Source: Rikenella microfusus DSM 15922
Lineage (GTDB): Bacteria > Bacteroidota > Bacteroidia > Bacteroidales > Rikenellaceae
Reading direction: 5' to 3'
Assembly: GCF_000427365.1 (NCBI RefSeq)
Contig: NZ_ATXW01000001.1
Location: 62,001-126,000 of the forward strand
DNA length: 64,000 bases
Position numbers and translations under genes: made by a program. Within the stretch, counting starts at the first letter, position 1; the number at the start of each line of letters is the position of its first letter. Shown here in pieces: positions 24,295 to 35,486 of the stretch. The notes beneath the pieces are model-generated. The model did not search any database. It worked only from the letters and a program-made list of their open reading frames with translations, and had not been told where the DNA came from.

Positions 24295-25305
24295 ATGAAA
24301 AACAACCTTTTCCCCGCATTCATACTGGCAATGTCAGTCTTTTTCATATCCTGCAGGACGGACAAACCCGACCCGTTGCCGCAAGGCCCTACCTGTTCCG
24401 TGCGGCTGAAAATCGACCGGGAACGGATGCTGGACGAAAACGACGAACCGCTGGCCATGGTCAAAGGAACGCCGCACGACCTGTATGCCGTACAAGTATA
24501 TCGGAAAAGCTCCCTGGGCGGTAAGGACGGGAAATACGCATACGGGATTTTCGACAACGAAAACGATATGAACCTCGAATTGGAAACAGGCAACACGTAT
24601 AAAATCGAAATGACGATGGTGCCGGACGGCGCCTCCCTGATCGCGAAAGGAGAAAACGGCGGTTATCAGGAGCCGTTCGTCATCGGAGGGGCAGGCGGAG
24701 CACCCGGAAAAACGACCAACCGATTCATCTCCTCCACCGTCCAATATATCGAAAAACTGAACTCGGGTTATGCCGTTATCAACCAGGAAGACGACGAACC
24801 GACCGGCTATAATCGGCCGCCGATCAGCCGGTTCTACGGCGTAGCGGACAATTTTACGCCTACCGGGGACACGGAACTGGCCATCGACCTGAAGTGGGTA
24901 TGTTTCGGACTCACGGTCGTCCCGCAGGATCTTACCGAAGGACGCATCGAAATCGAAATGAGAGGCGCCCCGCTGCTCACCGTGACCCCGGATGCCCCCG
25001 ACGCCGTCACCAAAAAGATCTTCACTTTCGAACATTCGCTGAATTCCGACGATTGGACGGCCGACGACTACTCGGAAGATATTCCGATCGCGATCACCTG
25101 GTTCAAGTCGGACGGAACAAGGATCGTCTTCCGCGACATCGCCACACCGACCTCGATTAAAAGGAAAGTCAATAAAATATTTTCCATCCCCTGCGGAAAC
25201 GACGGTCCCGCAGGCAATATCGCTATCAACAAAGAAGACGAAATCCTCGTCGATGACGAAGAGATCATTGCACGTCCGCAGAAAAACGTTATATTCGCCC
25301 GGTAA
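24295..25305 (+). CDS. Predicted lipoprotein, function unknown
   Basis: A 336-residue protein with a lipoprotein signal (MKNNLFPAFILAMSVFFIS-C20). The mature part is rich in beta-strand patterns and acidic residues ('EDEILVDDEEIIARP' at the end). It has the general look of Bacteroidetes fimbrillin-like or FimB/Mfa-type surface proteins ('LAIDLKWVCFGLTVVPQDLTEGRIEIEM'), but I cannot assign a family. It is 27 nt upstream of the CNNM-type gene and may be co-transcribed with it. Confidence 0.65.
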   Translation: MKNNLFPAFILAMSVFFISCRTDKPDPLPQGPTCSVRLKIDRERMLDENDEPLAMVKGTPHDLYAVQVYRKSSLGGKDGKYAYGIFDNENDMNLELETGNTYKIEMTMVPDGASLIAKGENGGYQEPFVIGGAGGAPGKTTNRFISSTVQYIEKLNSGYAVINQEDDEPTGYNRPPISRFYGVADNFTPTGDTELAIDLKWVCFGLTVVPQDLTEGRIEIEMRGAPLLTVTPDAPDAVTKKIFTFEHSLNSDDWTADDYSEDIPIAITWFKSDGTRIVFRDIATPTSIKRKVNKIFSIPCGNDGPAGNIAINKEDEILVDDEEIIARPQKNVIFAR

Positions 25306-25332
25306 CCCTTTATCAAAAACCGTTACCGGACA

Positions 25333-26637
25333 ATGGAAATAGTCATAATCGTCCTGCTGCTCGTTTTGAACGGCGTCTTCGCCATGTACGAAATCGCGCT
25401 GGTATCGAGCAGCAGGGCGCGCCTCAAAAACGAAGCGGCGCGGGGCAGCCGCAAAGCCGAAACGACGCTCCGGCTGCTCGACGAGCCGGAAAAAATCCTC
25501 TCTACCATCCAGATCGGCATCACGCTGATCGGCATCGTCTCCGGGGCATTCGGGGGTGTGGCGCTGGCTGACGACGTCAAACCGATCTTCGAGAAAATCT
25601 CTTTCCTGGCCCCCTATGCGACGGACCTGGCCATGATCACCGTCGTAGCGCTCATCACCTACCTGTCCCTCATTATCGGGGAACTCGTTCCCAAATCGAT
25701 CGCATTGGGAAATCCGGAACGGGTAGCCACGGCGCTGACCCCCCTGATGCAGGGACTGACTAAGATTTCCTACCCTTTCGTATGGCTGCTCAGCATATCC
25801 ACCAGGCTGGTCAATAAAATCCTCGGCGTCAAAGGCGGCGACGAACGGTCCATGACCGAAGACGAGATCAAAATGATCATCCGCCAAAGCACCGAACAGG
25901 GAATCCTCGAAAAAGAGGAGACCGAAATGATCCAGGACGTATTCCGTTTTACCGACAAACACGCCAACGAACTGATGACCCACCGCAAGGATTTGGTCTA
26001 TCTGTTCACCCGGCAGAGCAGGGAAGAGGTACTGGAAACCATCGCCACGGCCCATTACAGCCGTTATCTGCTTTGCGGGGAATCGACCTCGGACATCATC
26101 GGCATGGTGTCGGTCAAAGATATTATCAGCCTGTGGAGGGAAGGAACGGCTTTCGATCTCCGAACCGTCGCCGCCGAACCGTTGCTCGTACCGGAGAACC
26201 TGCCTGCCAACCGGGTATTGGAGCTGTTCAAACAGCATAAATGCAGTTTCGCCGCCGTTATCAGCGAATACGGCATGATCGAAGGCGTGATCACGTTACA
26301 CGACCTGGCCGAAAGTATCCTGGGCGAAGTGCCGGACGAAAGCGGCGGGACGGACGAACCGGCTTACATCGTCCGCGAGGACGGTTCCATCCTGGTGGAC
26401 GGGGCCTACAGCGTGGACGACTTTATGGAAGAGATGGGCATCGTGGCGATAGACGATTTGCAGAAAGAGGACTTCAACACGCTGAGCGGCCTGTCCATGT
26501 TCATGTTGGGCCAAATTCCGGTCGAAGGGGATCAGTTCGATTACCGCAACCTGCATTTCGAAGTGGTCGATATGGACGCCAGCCGGGTGGACAAGCTGCT
26601 CGTCACGGTCCGGAAACCGGACAAACAGTACGCTTAA
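25333..26637 (+). CDS. CNNM/CorC-family membrane protein with CBS domains
   Basis: A 434-residue 'hemolysin family' protein. The N-terminal CNNM/DUF21 membrane domain ('IIVLLLVLNGVFAMYEIALV', 'ILSTIQIGITLIGIVSGAFG', 'LIIGELVPKSIAL') covers residues 1-190. A CBS pair follows ('FTDKHANELMTHRKDLVYL', 'GMVSVKDIISL', 'FAAVISEYGMIEGVITLHDL'). The C-terminal CorC_HlyC domain ('DGAYSVDDFMEEMGI') ends the protein. Related proteins export or regulate Mg2+ and Co2+; the older hemolysin label is misleading. A strong hairpin lies about 100 nt past its stop. Confidence 0.88.
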   Translation: MEIVIIVLLLVLNGVFAMYEIALVSSSRARLKNEAARGSRKAETTLRLLDEPEKILSTIQIGITLIGIVSGAFGGVALADDVKPIFEKISFLAPYATDLAMITVVALITYLSLIIGELVPKSIALGNPERVATALTPLMQGLTKISYPFVWLLSISTRLVNKILGVKGGDERSMTEDEIKMIIRQSTEQGILEKEETEMIQDVFRFTDKHANELMTHRKDLVYLFTRQSREEVLETIATAHYSRYLLCGESTSDIIGMVSVKDIISLWREGTAFDLRTVAAEPLLVPENLPANRVLELFKQHKCSFAAVISEYGMIEGVITLHDLAESILGEVPDESGGTDEPAYIVREDGSILVDGAYSVDDFMEEMGIVAIDDLQKEDFNTLSGLSMFMLGQIPVEGDQFDYRNLHFEVVDMDASRVDKLLVTVRKPDKQYA

Positions 26638-26734
26638 AGTCGGATGCGTCAAAGGGCATGACATACGGCTTTACACTATCTTTGTGCATCATACAACGGC
26701 CGAATGTTCGATAAAACGCATAAGTCTTAAAAAG

Positions 26735-26772
26735 CGCACCCCCGGCCGCTGTTTATGGCGACCGGGGGTGCG
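26735..26772 (+). terminator. GC-rich terminator hairpin
   Basis: CGCACCCCCGG (26735-26745) pairs exactly with CCGGGGGTGCG (26762-26772); the loop contains TTTA. It follows the CNNM gene by about 100 nt. A short T/A-rich tail follows. Of the 26638-26961 gap, the rest is occupied by the dispersed repeat. Confidence 0.7.
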
Positions 26773-26790
26773 TTGCATAAAATACGGAAA

Positions 26791-26949
26791 GGTCAGTACC
26801 TTTTTATATGCACGCCTTGATTTTTCGTATATATCGGCCCGCTCCCTCCCGGAGAAAACTCCCGATCCCGTGCGCCGAGCGGTACCGCAGGGTCGGTCGG
26901 AGAGAGAGCATGACCCGATTTTGGATAAATAGTCGTATATACACTTGCC
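26791..26949 (+). repeat. Dispersed MITE-like repeat, copy C
   Basis: About 159 bp sharing ordered blocks with the copies at 8182 and 56403: TATATGCACGCCTTGATTTT, TATATCGGCCCGC, ACCGCAGGG, ACCCGATTTTGGATAAA and GTCGTATATAC. The left end (GGTCAGTACC) lacks about 9 bp relative to copy B. Ends are CGGAAAGGTC and CTTGCC; a target duplication is not certain. Non-coding. Confidence 0.65.
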
Positions 26950-26961
26950 TGCGGAAGACCC

Positions 26962-28359
26962 CTACAGATGGATCGCCTCCCCGTGTGCAGCCGCAGCCGC
27001 TTCCATAATCCCTTCCGACATGGTCGGATGCGAATGGATCGTCCGGATAATATCCTGCGCCGTCGCACCGAGCGTCAGGACCAATGACGGTTCGGCGACC
27101 ATTTCGGTCACATTCAGCCCGAACAGGTGCGCCCCCAACAGACGATCGGTATCCGCATCGAAAATCAGTTTGACCATGCCGTCCCTGTTGCCGGCCGCCG
27201 TCGCCTTGCCCGAAGCGGTATAAGGAAATTTACCGATCCGGAGCGTATAACCCCGCTCCGATGCCTGCGCCTCGGTCATCCCGACCGACGCGACTTCCGG
27301 CGTCGTATAGACGCACGAAGGAATAACGGCATAGTTTACCGGCGAAGGGTTCTTACCGGCGATGAATTCGGCGCAGTGGATCGCCTCGGCCGTCGCCACA
27401 TGGGCCAGGGCAGCCGTCGGAATAATATCCCCGATCGCGTAAACGCCCTCCGCCGAAGTCCGGTAATGCTCGTCCACGACCACCTTGCCCCGTTCCGTCC
27501 GGACGCCGGCCTTTTCCAGGCCGATATGTTCGATATTGGCGGCGATTCCGACCGCCGACAAAACCACCTCCGCTTCGAGCACTTGTTCTCCCTTCTTGCC
27601 GACCACATCCACCGTGCACCCGCTCCCGTGTGCCGTCACGTTTTTCACCTCGGTGCCGGTCATCACTGCAATCTTCGCCTTACGGAACGAACGTTCCAGC
27701 AGTTTGGAAATCTCCTCGTCTTCCAGCGGAGCCAGGTTCGGCGCATACTCCACAACCGTCACTTGGGTTCCCAACGTGCTGAAAAACGTGGCGAACTCGG
27801 CCCCGATAGCCCCGGAGCCGATCACGACCATCGAAGCCGGCAGCTCTTTCAAAGTCAGGGCATGCCGGGAAGTGATGATCCGCTCTCCGTCCACCGGAAT
27901 AAACGGGAACTCCCTCGGCCGCGCTCCCGTCGCCAAAACGATATGCCGGGCTTCGTACCGGGTCGTAACCCCGTCGGAAGCTGCCACCTCCACCGTGTGC
28001 GGCACATCGGTCAGCGCCCCCGTTCCGACGATCACCTCCACCTTGTTTTTTTTCAGCAGAAAATCGATCCCCTTACTCATCTGTTCCGCCACCGTGCGGC
28101 TCCGTTCGACCATTTTCGGCAAATCGGGTTTCAGCGCCCCGTCGGCGATGCCGACCCCGTAATCCGCCGCATGCGAAGCATACCGGAATACTTCGGCGCT
28201 CTTGAGCAGTGCCTTGGTCGGAATGCACCCCCAGTTCAGGCAGGTTCCTCCCGGCTCGGCCCGCTCGACCACAGCAGTCCGCAGCCCCAGTTGCGCACAC
28301 CGTATCGCCGCCGCATATCCTCCCGGCCCGCTGCCGATCACGATCACATCGTATGACAT
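26962..28359 (-). CDS. lpdA: Dihydrolipoyl dehydrogenase
   Basis: A 465-residue FAD-dependent disulfide reductase, E3 of 2-oxoacid dehydrogenase or glycine-cleavage complexes. FAD-binding 'VIVIGSGPGGYAAAIRCAQL', redox-active 'GGTCLNWGCIPTKAL', NAD-binding 'MVVIGSGAIGAEFATFF', FAD 'VYAIGDI' and the dimer-interface His-Glu 'HSHPTMSEGI' are all present. It sits 21 nt downstream of the DUF4919 gene, probably in one transcript. No E1 or E2 genes are nearby. Confidence 0.9.
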   Translation of the reverse strand: MSYDVIVIGSGPGGYAAAIRCAQLGLRTAVVERAEPGGTCLNWGCIPTKALLKSAEVFRYASHAADYGVGIADGALKPDLPKMVERSRTVAEQMSKGIDFLLKKNKVEVIVGTGALTDVPHTVEVAASDGVTTRYEARHIVLATGARPREFPFIPVDGERIITSRHALTLKELPASMVVIGSGAIGAEFATFFSTLGTQVTVVEYAPNLAPLEDEEISKLLERSFRKAKIAVMTGTEVKNVTAHGSGCTVDVVGKKGEQVLEAEVVLSAVGIAANIEHIGLEKAGVRTERGKVVVDEHYRTSAEGVYAIGDIIPTAALAHVATAEAIHCAEFIAGKNPSPVNYAVIPSCVYTTPEVASVGMTEAQASERGYTLRIGKFPYTASGKATAAGNRDGMVKLIFDADTDRLLGAHLFGLNVTEMVAEPSLVLTLGATAQDIIRTIHSHPTMSEGIMEAAAAAHGEAIHL

Positions 28360-28380
28360 ATTTTTCTCGTTTTATGTGAA

Positions 28381-29160
28381 TTATCTCGGTAAAATATTCT
28401 GTTTCGACCGCGGATTATAGAGCGGATTGACTTCGAACTTGCGTTTCTGTTTCGGCAACTCGTCCAGATAGTCGGGGCGGCGCTTGTAAACCTCGCTGTA
28501 ATCGAAATAATAACCCTTATTTCTCTTGTCAGGCATGTTATAGACCGGCGCATACTCCACGCTCCGGGTCAGGATGATGAATTTGGTAAAGCGCGCCCCG
28601 ATCAGGTTCAGCACATCCTCCGCATCGCGCATGTAAATCACGTACCACGGCGACTCTTCTTTCAGGCCCGTTCCGGTCGAGCGGATCGCTTCCATGATTC
28701 CCCGGATCTTGAACATCTGAACGGCAGCCCGCTCCGGCTCGTCGAGCATCTGGTAGGCGAAAGCCAGCACATTCAGGTCGCGCATGCTGAACGGCTCCTC
28801 TTTCAATATCTCCCGGGCGAAACCGGCCACACGGCGGTAATCGTCCGCCTCCAGCCGCGTTTTCTTACCGAAAGCCCTATCGAGGCTATCCGCATACGGC
28901 GAACTGAGCAACGGCTTATACCCCGGCTGTTCCGGATAACCGTAATAGAGATGTCTGAAATCGTCGAGAGTCAGCGTAGTGTCCCCCTTCTCATAACGTC
29001 CTATCAATCTGGGATAATAATAGGGAGAGGCCATATCCGCGACCTCGGCCGCTATCTTCTCGTAATCGGGAGCGGATACGGTCAGCGAATCGGCAGTCTG
29101 CGCACGTACCGAGCCGGCCAGGATGGAAACGGCAGCGACGAAAGTGATGATTTTCCGCAT
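28381..29160 (-). CDS. DUF4919 secreted protein
   Basis: A 259-residue exported protein. The signal peptide is residues 1-20 (MRKIITFVAAVSILAGSVRA). 'YYPRLIGRYEKGDTTLTLDDFRHLYYGYP' and 'WYVIYMRDAEDVLNLIGA' are typical of DUF4919, a Bacteroidetes family of unknown function. The ATG at 29160 is chosen over one 9 codons upstream because it starts directly at the signal peptide. The overlapping dapA terminator region supplies TATATTTG (29218-29211) as a possible -7 box. lpdA follows. Confidence 0.8.
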   Translation of the reverse strand: MRKIITFVAAVSILAGSVRAQTADSLTVSAPDYEKIAAEVADMASPYYYPRLIGRYEKGDTTLTLDDFRHLYYGYPEQPGYKPLLSSPYADSLDRAFGKKTRLEADDYRRVAGFAREILKEEPFSMRDLNVLAFAYQMLDEPERAAVQMFKIRGIMEAIRSTGTGLKEESPWYVIYMRDAEDVLNLIGARFTKFIILTRSVEYAPVYNMPDKRNKGYYFDYSEVYKRRPDYLDELPKQKRKFEVNPLYNPRSKQNILPR

Positions 29161-29171
29161 GGTTCGATAAG

Positions 29172-29211
29172 AAAAGCCCTGCCGCACCGGTTCATCCGGC
29201 CGCGGCAGGGC
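29172..29211 (-). terminator. Terminator of dapA
   Basis: Arms GCCCTGCCGC(ACCGG) at 29176-29190 and CCGG(CC)GCGGCAGGGC at 29196-29211 form a long GC-rich stem, followed on the minus strand by TTTTC (29175-29171). It lies 43 nt past the dapA stop, just before the DUF4919 gene. Confidence 0.75.
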
Positions 29212-29253
29212 AAATATAAGGAAAAAACCGTACTCCCCGCAGGGAGCCGCAGG

Positions 29254-30141
29254 CTATAAACCGTATTTGTCGATCTGGGTGCGGATCTTAGCCGTCAGCG
29301 CTTCGCTGGCGGGAGCCAGCGGCAGCCGCAGGTTGTTCCGGATCATCCCCTTGACGGCCAAAGCCGCTTTCGCGCCTACCGGATTCCCCTCGGCGAACAG
29401 CAGGTCGGTCACTTCGTGCAGGTTCAGGTTCAGCGGAATCGCGTCGGACACGTTTCCGGCCAGGGCCGCATGGACCATGCACGAAAAAGTATCGGGAAAA
29501 ACATTAGCCGATACGGAAATCACCCCGTCGCCCCCCATGGCGGCCAGCGCCAGCGCCAGGTTATCCTCGCCCGACAGCACGAAAAACCCTTCCGGCCGGT
29601 CGCGCAGGATATAAGCCGCCTGCGACAGATTCCCCGAAGCCTCTTTCACGGCGATCGCCTTACCCGGGAACGCATGCGCCAGCCTGAGCGTGGTTTCGGC
29701 CGTCATATTGACCCCTGTCCGGCCCGGCACGTTGTATAGGATCACCGGCAGCGGCGACGCTTCCAACACCGCGCTGAAATGGGCGTACAGCCCGCTCTGA
29801 TTCGGTTTGTTGTAGTAAGGCGTCACCGAAAGGACCGCGCTCACGCCGCTCAGGTCGAACGTCTGCAACGTACGGATCACCTCCGCGGTGTTGTTTCCTC
29901 CGATACCGACCACAATCGGCAGATTACCCGGATTGTGGGCCACGCAGTGCCGCACGACCCGATGCCGTTCTTCGGCCGTCATGGTCGCCGGTTCTCCCGT
30001 AGTACCCAACACGACCATATAATCGACCCCTCCGGCCGTAATATGCCGGATCAGCGAAGTCAGGGCAGGGTAGTCCACCTCCCCGCCGTCCGTGAACGGC
30101 GTCACCAGCGCTACGCCTACACCCTTGAGATTGATTGACAT
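29254..30141 (-). CDS. dapA: 4-hydroxy-tetrahydrodipicolinate synthase
   Basis: A 295-residue DapA, which condenses pyruvate and aspartate semialdehyde in lysine and diaminopimelate synthesis. The Schiff-base Lys is K166 ('AIAVKEASGN'), catalytic Tyr136 is in 'LYNVPGRTG', and the substrate-binding 'LGTTGEPATM' loop is at 45-54. Length is standard. It has its own -7 box (TAACTTTG, 30175-30168) and terminator, so monocistronic. Confidence 0.93.
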   Translation of the reverse strand: MSINLKGVGVALVTPFTDGGEVDYPALTSLIRHITAGGVDYMVVLGTTGEPATMTAEERHRVVRHCVAHNPGNLPIVVGIGGNNTAEVIRTLQTFDLSGVSAVLSVTPYYNKPNQSGLYAHFSAVLEASPLPVILYNVPGRTGVNMTAETTLRLAHAFPGKAIAVKEASGNLSQAAYILRDRPEGFFVLSGEDNLALALAAMGGDGVISVSANVFPDTFSCMVHAALAGNVSDAIPLNLNLHEVTDLLFAEGNPVGAKAALAVKGMIRNNLRLPLAPASEALTAKIRTQIDKYGL

Positions 30142-30167
30142 GACAACAGTTTCGTTTTTTGATTCCG

Positions 30168-30175
30168 CAAAGTTA
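30168..30175 (-). promoter_or_regulatory. -7 box of dapA
   Basis: TAACTTTG on the minus strand matches TAnnTTTG, 27 nt upstream of the dapA ATG. No TTG at consensus spacing. Confidence 0.45.
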
Positions 30176-30217
30176 AGGTTATTCCCGCCCGGTGTACCGC
30201 CTCACCGTCTTTTTCCA

Positions 30218-32329
<2,112 letters not shown>

Positions 32330-32419
32330 TCAAAGAAAAATGCAGTAACTTTTCGGAGGTTCTATTTTTTGCTTATACTTGCAAAAAATTTTCAACGACA
32401 AGACTACTTACGAAGCACT

Positions 32420-32740
32420 ATGGCAAGCAAAGCGGCAAATGCAAAGAAGCGTGTGATAATCAGCTATATGAATCTGAGTCCGGAATTGATCGAAGCCTTC
32501 AGGGCAACCTATCCCCACGGGTATAGCGAAGCGCTGATCCGCATCGACAAACCGGGAGGAGATTTCTTCTACGCAGTGCCGTTCGAGACGGAAGAGATCA
32601 GTTACCTGGTCAAAGTCGATGTCAAGATAGACACCAAACCGGAAGAAGACCTCGACAAGGACTATTACGCCGATGACGACGACGAAATATCCGGAGCGGA
32701 CCAGATAGCCGACTCTCCGGACGACGATGACGATGAGTAA
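32420..32740 (+). CDS. Conserved small acidic-tailed protein, function unknown
   Basis: A 106-residue cytoplasmic protein. The N-terminus is basic (MASKAANAKKRV), the core reads YMNLSPELIEAFRATYPHGY and 'ALIRIDKPGGDFFYAVPFE', and the last 35 residues are an acidic tail ending DDDDDE. I recall similar uncharacterised proteins in Bacteroidetes, but no function. The ATG at 32420 is used; an ATG 17 codons upstream adds residues unlike a protein start. The next gene overlaps its end by 8-14 nt, so they form an operon. Confidence 0.7.
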   Translation: MASKAANAKKRVIISYMNLSPELIEAFRATYPHGYSEALIRIDKPGGDFFYAVPFETEEISYLVKVDVKIDTKPEEDLDKDYYADDDDEISGADQIADSPDDDDDE

Positions 32741-33263
32741 CAGAAACCGCAAATACAGCAACGGGACCATCACGGTGGTGTGGCAGCCTGCGGAGTGCAT
32801 CCATGCAGGCGTTTGTTTCACATCGTTGCGCAAAGTGTTCGACCCGGTCAAACGGCCGTGGGTCAATATGGAAGGGGCCGCAACGGAGCAGATCATAGAC
32901 GTCGTGGAACGCTGCCCGACACAGGCGCTGACTTTTTTCTGGAACGACCCCTCGGCCGTAACCCCGGGAAAAGAAAACTCCCCCAAGCTGTTCGATACGA
33001 AAAACCTGACGCGGCTGTTTCCCGCGCCGACCGACGAAGAAGCCGCGGCCAAAGCTGCCGAAAAAGAGGGCGTGACTCCCGCCGCGAAAATCACATTCCG
33101 CCGGGGCGGTCCGCTGGTCATCGAAGGACGCTTCGACATGATCGACGAAAACGGCGCCCCGATCCAATCGAAACTGAAAATGGTTTCGCTGTGCCGCTGC
33201 GGCCTGTCCGACAGCCAGCCGTTCTGCGACGGCGCCCATTTCAAGGCGGGATTCCGCAAATAA
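32733..33263 (+). CDS. CDGSH iron-sulfur protein with N-terminal ferredoxin-like domain
   Basis: A 176-residue protein (an ATG 2 codons earlier is possible). Residues about 8-75 form the divergent monocluster Fer4_19 domain ('PAECIHAGVCFTSLRKVF', 'VVERCPTQALTF'), which holds one Fe-S cluster. Residues about 110-176 end in the CDGSH [2Fe-2S] motif 'CRCGLSDSQPFCDGAHFKAGF', with three Cys and one His ligand. Likely an electron-transfer or cluster-transfer protein; exact role unknown. It overlaps the upstream small gene and is followed by a second, smaller CDGSH gene. Confidence 0.85.
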   Translation: MSNRNRKYSNGTITVVWQPAECIHAGVCFTSLRKVFDPVKRPWVNMEGAATEQIIDVVERCPTQALTFFWNDPSAVTPGKENSPKLFDTKNLTRLFPAPTDEEAAAKAAEKEGVTPAAKITFRRGGPLVIEGRFDMIDENGAPIQSKLKMVSLCRCGLSDSQPFCDGAHFKAGFRK

Positions 33264-33314
33264 CCGCAGAACGGGGCATGTTATTTGCCCCTATCCGCGG
33301 AAAACCGCAATCCT

Positions 33315-33518
33315 ATGGAAAATACCGAAACCGACCGGCTCGAAATCAAAATCCTGCCCGGCGGCCCCGCTGTTATCAAAGGTGATTTCACCGTCATCGG
33401 CCCGGACGGCAAACCGTTCGTACCGGACCAAACGCAAAAACACTCCGGCGTAGCTTTCTGCCGCTGCGGACGTTCCGGCAACCAACCGTTCTGCGACGGT
33501 TCTCACGGCAAACCGTAG
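33315..33518 (+). CDS. Small CDGSH iron-sulfur protein
   Basis: A 67-residue protein comprising just one CDGSH domain: 'VIKGDFTVIGPDGKPF' then 'CRCGRSGNQPFCDGSHGK', with the 3-Cys/1-His set for a [2Fe-2S] cluster. It resembles the C-terminal half of the preceding gene and probably arose by duplication. The ATG at 33315 gives MENTETDRLEIKI; an in-frame ATG 10 codons upstream is less likely. Confidence 0.85.
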   Translation: MENTETDRLEIKILPGGPAVIKGDFTVIGPDGKPFVPDQTQKHSGVAFCRCGRSGNQPFCDGSHGKP

Positions 33519-33791
33519 AAAAACCGCGCATCGCAATGCGGATATTTTCCGTACCGGCCGAAAGTTACTGTTTGCATAGGAAAAACGCAGGCCATCCCGA
33601 TTCTTTTCCCGGAACCCGACCATACACTTCGATAATACCCGGAACTCGATTATTACACTTGGGATACCGAAATGTATTCGGGAAGGGATATTCCCCGGTC
33701 GATACCAGGCCGAAAGCGATCTATCCGGACATTTATGCATAAGTGCCGAAAATATTTCCGAATTTGCCGGAAATAGAGTAACTTGGCACAC
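33519..33791. other. Intergenic region before the hydrogenase cluster
   Basis: There is no convincing gene; a 68-codon open frame (33536-33742) has no family features. It contains imperfect palindromic CCCGG/CCGGG runs and TAACTTGG at 33779-33786, one base off the -7 consensus, directly before the sensory hydrogenase start. The cluster's promoter and any redox operator should be here. Confidence 0.4.
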
Positions 33792-35486
33792 ATGGAACAG
33801 AGCAACTATTCGATCCGTATCACCCCGCACCGATGTGCGGGGTGTTATCGTTGCGTGCGGGCGTGCAGTACAGGCGCCATTATCATCCGCGACCGCCGGG
33901 CTTCCATCGCCCAGGACGAATGCACCCGATGCGGGACCTGCCGGAAAGCCTGTCCGCACGGCATGATCTCCGTACGCGACGACGTAGACGCCGTACGCCG
34001 GTTGCTCAGAACCTCGGACAAAGTTTTCGCATCGCTCGACCCCGCGTGGATCGGGTCGTTCCCCGGCATCGTGCCGCAGCGTCTCATCGAAGCGCTGACC
34101 CTGCTCGGATTCTCCGGAGTGGGGGAAACCCTGCTGGGTCATGTCAAATACGACGAAGCCACACGGGAACAACTGCAACGCCATCCGCGTCTGGCCATCT
34201 CCACGACCTGCCCCGTCGCTGTCCGATTGATCCGGTACCACTATCCCGAACAGGCCGAACGGCTGCTGCCGCTGGCGCATCCGGCCGTGCTCCATGCCCG
34301 CATGATCCGGCACTGGCAGGGACAAACGACCAAGGTAGTCTATATCACCCCCTGCATCGCAGCCAAATCCAATCCCGACGAAATCAGCGAACTGGACGCC
34401 GTCGTCACGTTCGACGAACTGAGACGGTGGATGCACGAAGACGGCGTGGAATTCGACCTGATTCCCGGTAACGACAGTTACCGTTTCGAACCGGGCGAAG
34501 CGGACTGCCAACCGCACCGCATGCCCGACAGTATCGCCAGCCGTTTCACTTTCTCCGGCATGGAAGCCATCCGGAGAATCCTCGAAGAAACCGCCGTATG
34601 GCCCGCCGCGGACGGACGGGAACCCATCCTGCTCGAACTGTTCGGCTGTACGGGCGGTTGCGACGGGGCACAGACTCAACAGGAAAAGGATATCCCGACC
34701 GTAGCCCGTACCTGGGCCCGCCAACGCTACTATAATGAACGCCGACCCGAAAACCCCGTTTACAAACTACCGTTCATACCGACCGTAGCCTCATATCCGC
34801 CCCGGCCGGCGGAACGGTTCCGGGTAGCCGCATCGCAAATCGACGCGGCACTGGCCTCTATCGGGAAATTCACCGAACGGGACATGCATAACTGCAACGG
34901 CTGCGGCTACGAAACCTGCCGGGAATTCGCCCGCGCCCTGTGCATCGGCAGGGCCGAACCCGAAATGTGCCTGAGCTATACGCGCGCGCTGGCGCAAAAG
35001 AAATTTTCGTCCCTGCTGAAACGTATGCCGTCGGGCGTACTGCTGACCGACGCAGACCTGAAAATCGTAGAAGCCAACCGCAACGCGGCCCGGTTGCTGG
35101 GGCCGCAGGCCGAACAGCTGTTCGACTCCCGCCAGGGCCTGCACGGAGCCGATCTGCGCGAACTGGCACCCTTCGCCGACCTGTTGCGTCAGGTATTGGA
35201 CTCCGGCGGAGAGATCGCCGAACAAGACATACGGTTGAAAGGAAAACTGCTGCACATTTCAGCTTTCACCGTAGAGCCGCACCGGCTGGCCGGGGCCTTG
35301 GTCAGCAACCTCGCCCTCCGCGGCATCCAAAGCGACGAAATGATCGAACGCACCCGCCGGGTGATCCGCGAGAACCTCGAAACCGTACAACAGATAGCCT
35401 GTCTGCTGGGCGAGAACGCTTCCCGGACGGAAGCCATACTCAATTCCATCGTTACCGCAGCCGCCGATGAATCCGGAAAGAAATAA
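33792..35486 (+). CDS. Sensory-type [FeFe]-hydrogenase with PAS domain
   Basis: A 564-residue protein. Two [4Fe-4S] ferredoxin motifs open it ('CAGCYRCVRACSTGAI', 'CTRCGTCRKACPHGMI'). The hydrogenase-like domain has L1 'STTCPVAVRLI', L2 'TPCIAAKSNPDE' and L3 'ELFGCTGGCDGA'. A further cluster domain ('CNGCGYETCREFARALCIGR') and a PAS domain ('LLKRMPSGVLLTDADLKIVE') follow. L1 has a single Cys where catalytic enzymes have TSCCP, so the proton-transfer Cys is missing, as in sensory (HydS, group C-like) hydrogenases. It probably senses H2 or redox state. The SpoIIE-type gene overlaps its end by 20 nt, suggesting signal transfer to it. Confidence 0.8.
   Translation: MEQSNYSIRITPHRCAGCYRCVRACSTGAIIIRDRRASIAQDECTRCGTCRKACPHGMISVRDDVDAVRRLLRTSDKVFASLDPAWIGSFPGIVPQRLIEALTLLGFSGVGETLLGHVKYDEATREQLQRHPRLAISTTCPVAVRLIRYHYPEQAERLLPLAHPAVLHARMIRHWQGQTTKVVYITPCIAAKSNPDEISELDAVVTFDELRRWMHEDGVEFDLIPGNDSYRFEPGEADCQPHRMPDSIASRFTFSGMEAIRRILEETAVWPAADGREPILLELFGCTGGCDGAQTQQEKDIPTVARTWARQRYYNERRPENPVYKLPFIPTVASYPPRPAERFRVAASQIDAALASIGKFTERDMHNCNGCGYETCREFARALCIGRAEPEMCLSYTRALAQKKFSSLLKRMPSGVLLTDADLKIVEANRNAARLLGPQAEQLFDSRQGLHGADLRELAPFADLLRQVLDSGGEIAEQDIRLKGKLLHISAFTVEPHRLAGALVSNLALRGIQSDEMIERTRRVIRENLETVQQIACLLGENASRTEAILNSIVTAAADESGKK

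Noticed and set aside
33536-33742. 68-codon plus-strand frame before the hydrogenase cluster
   Set aside because: No recognisable motif and an uneven composition; I treat the stretch as regulatory or degraded DNA.
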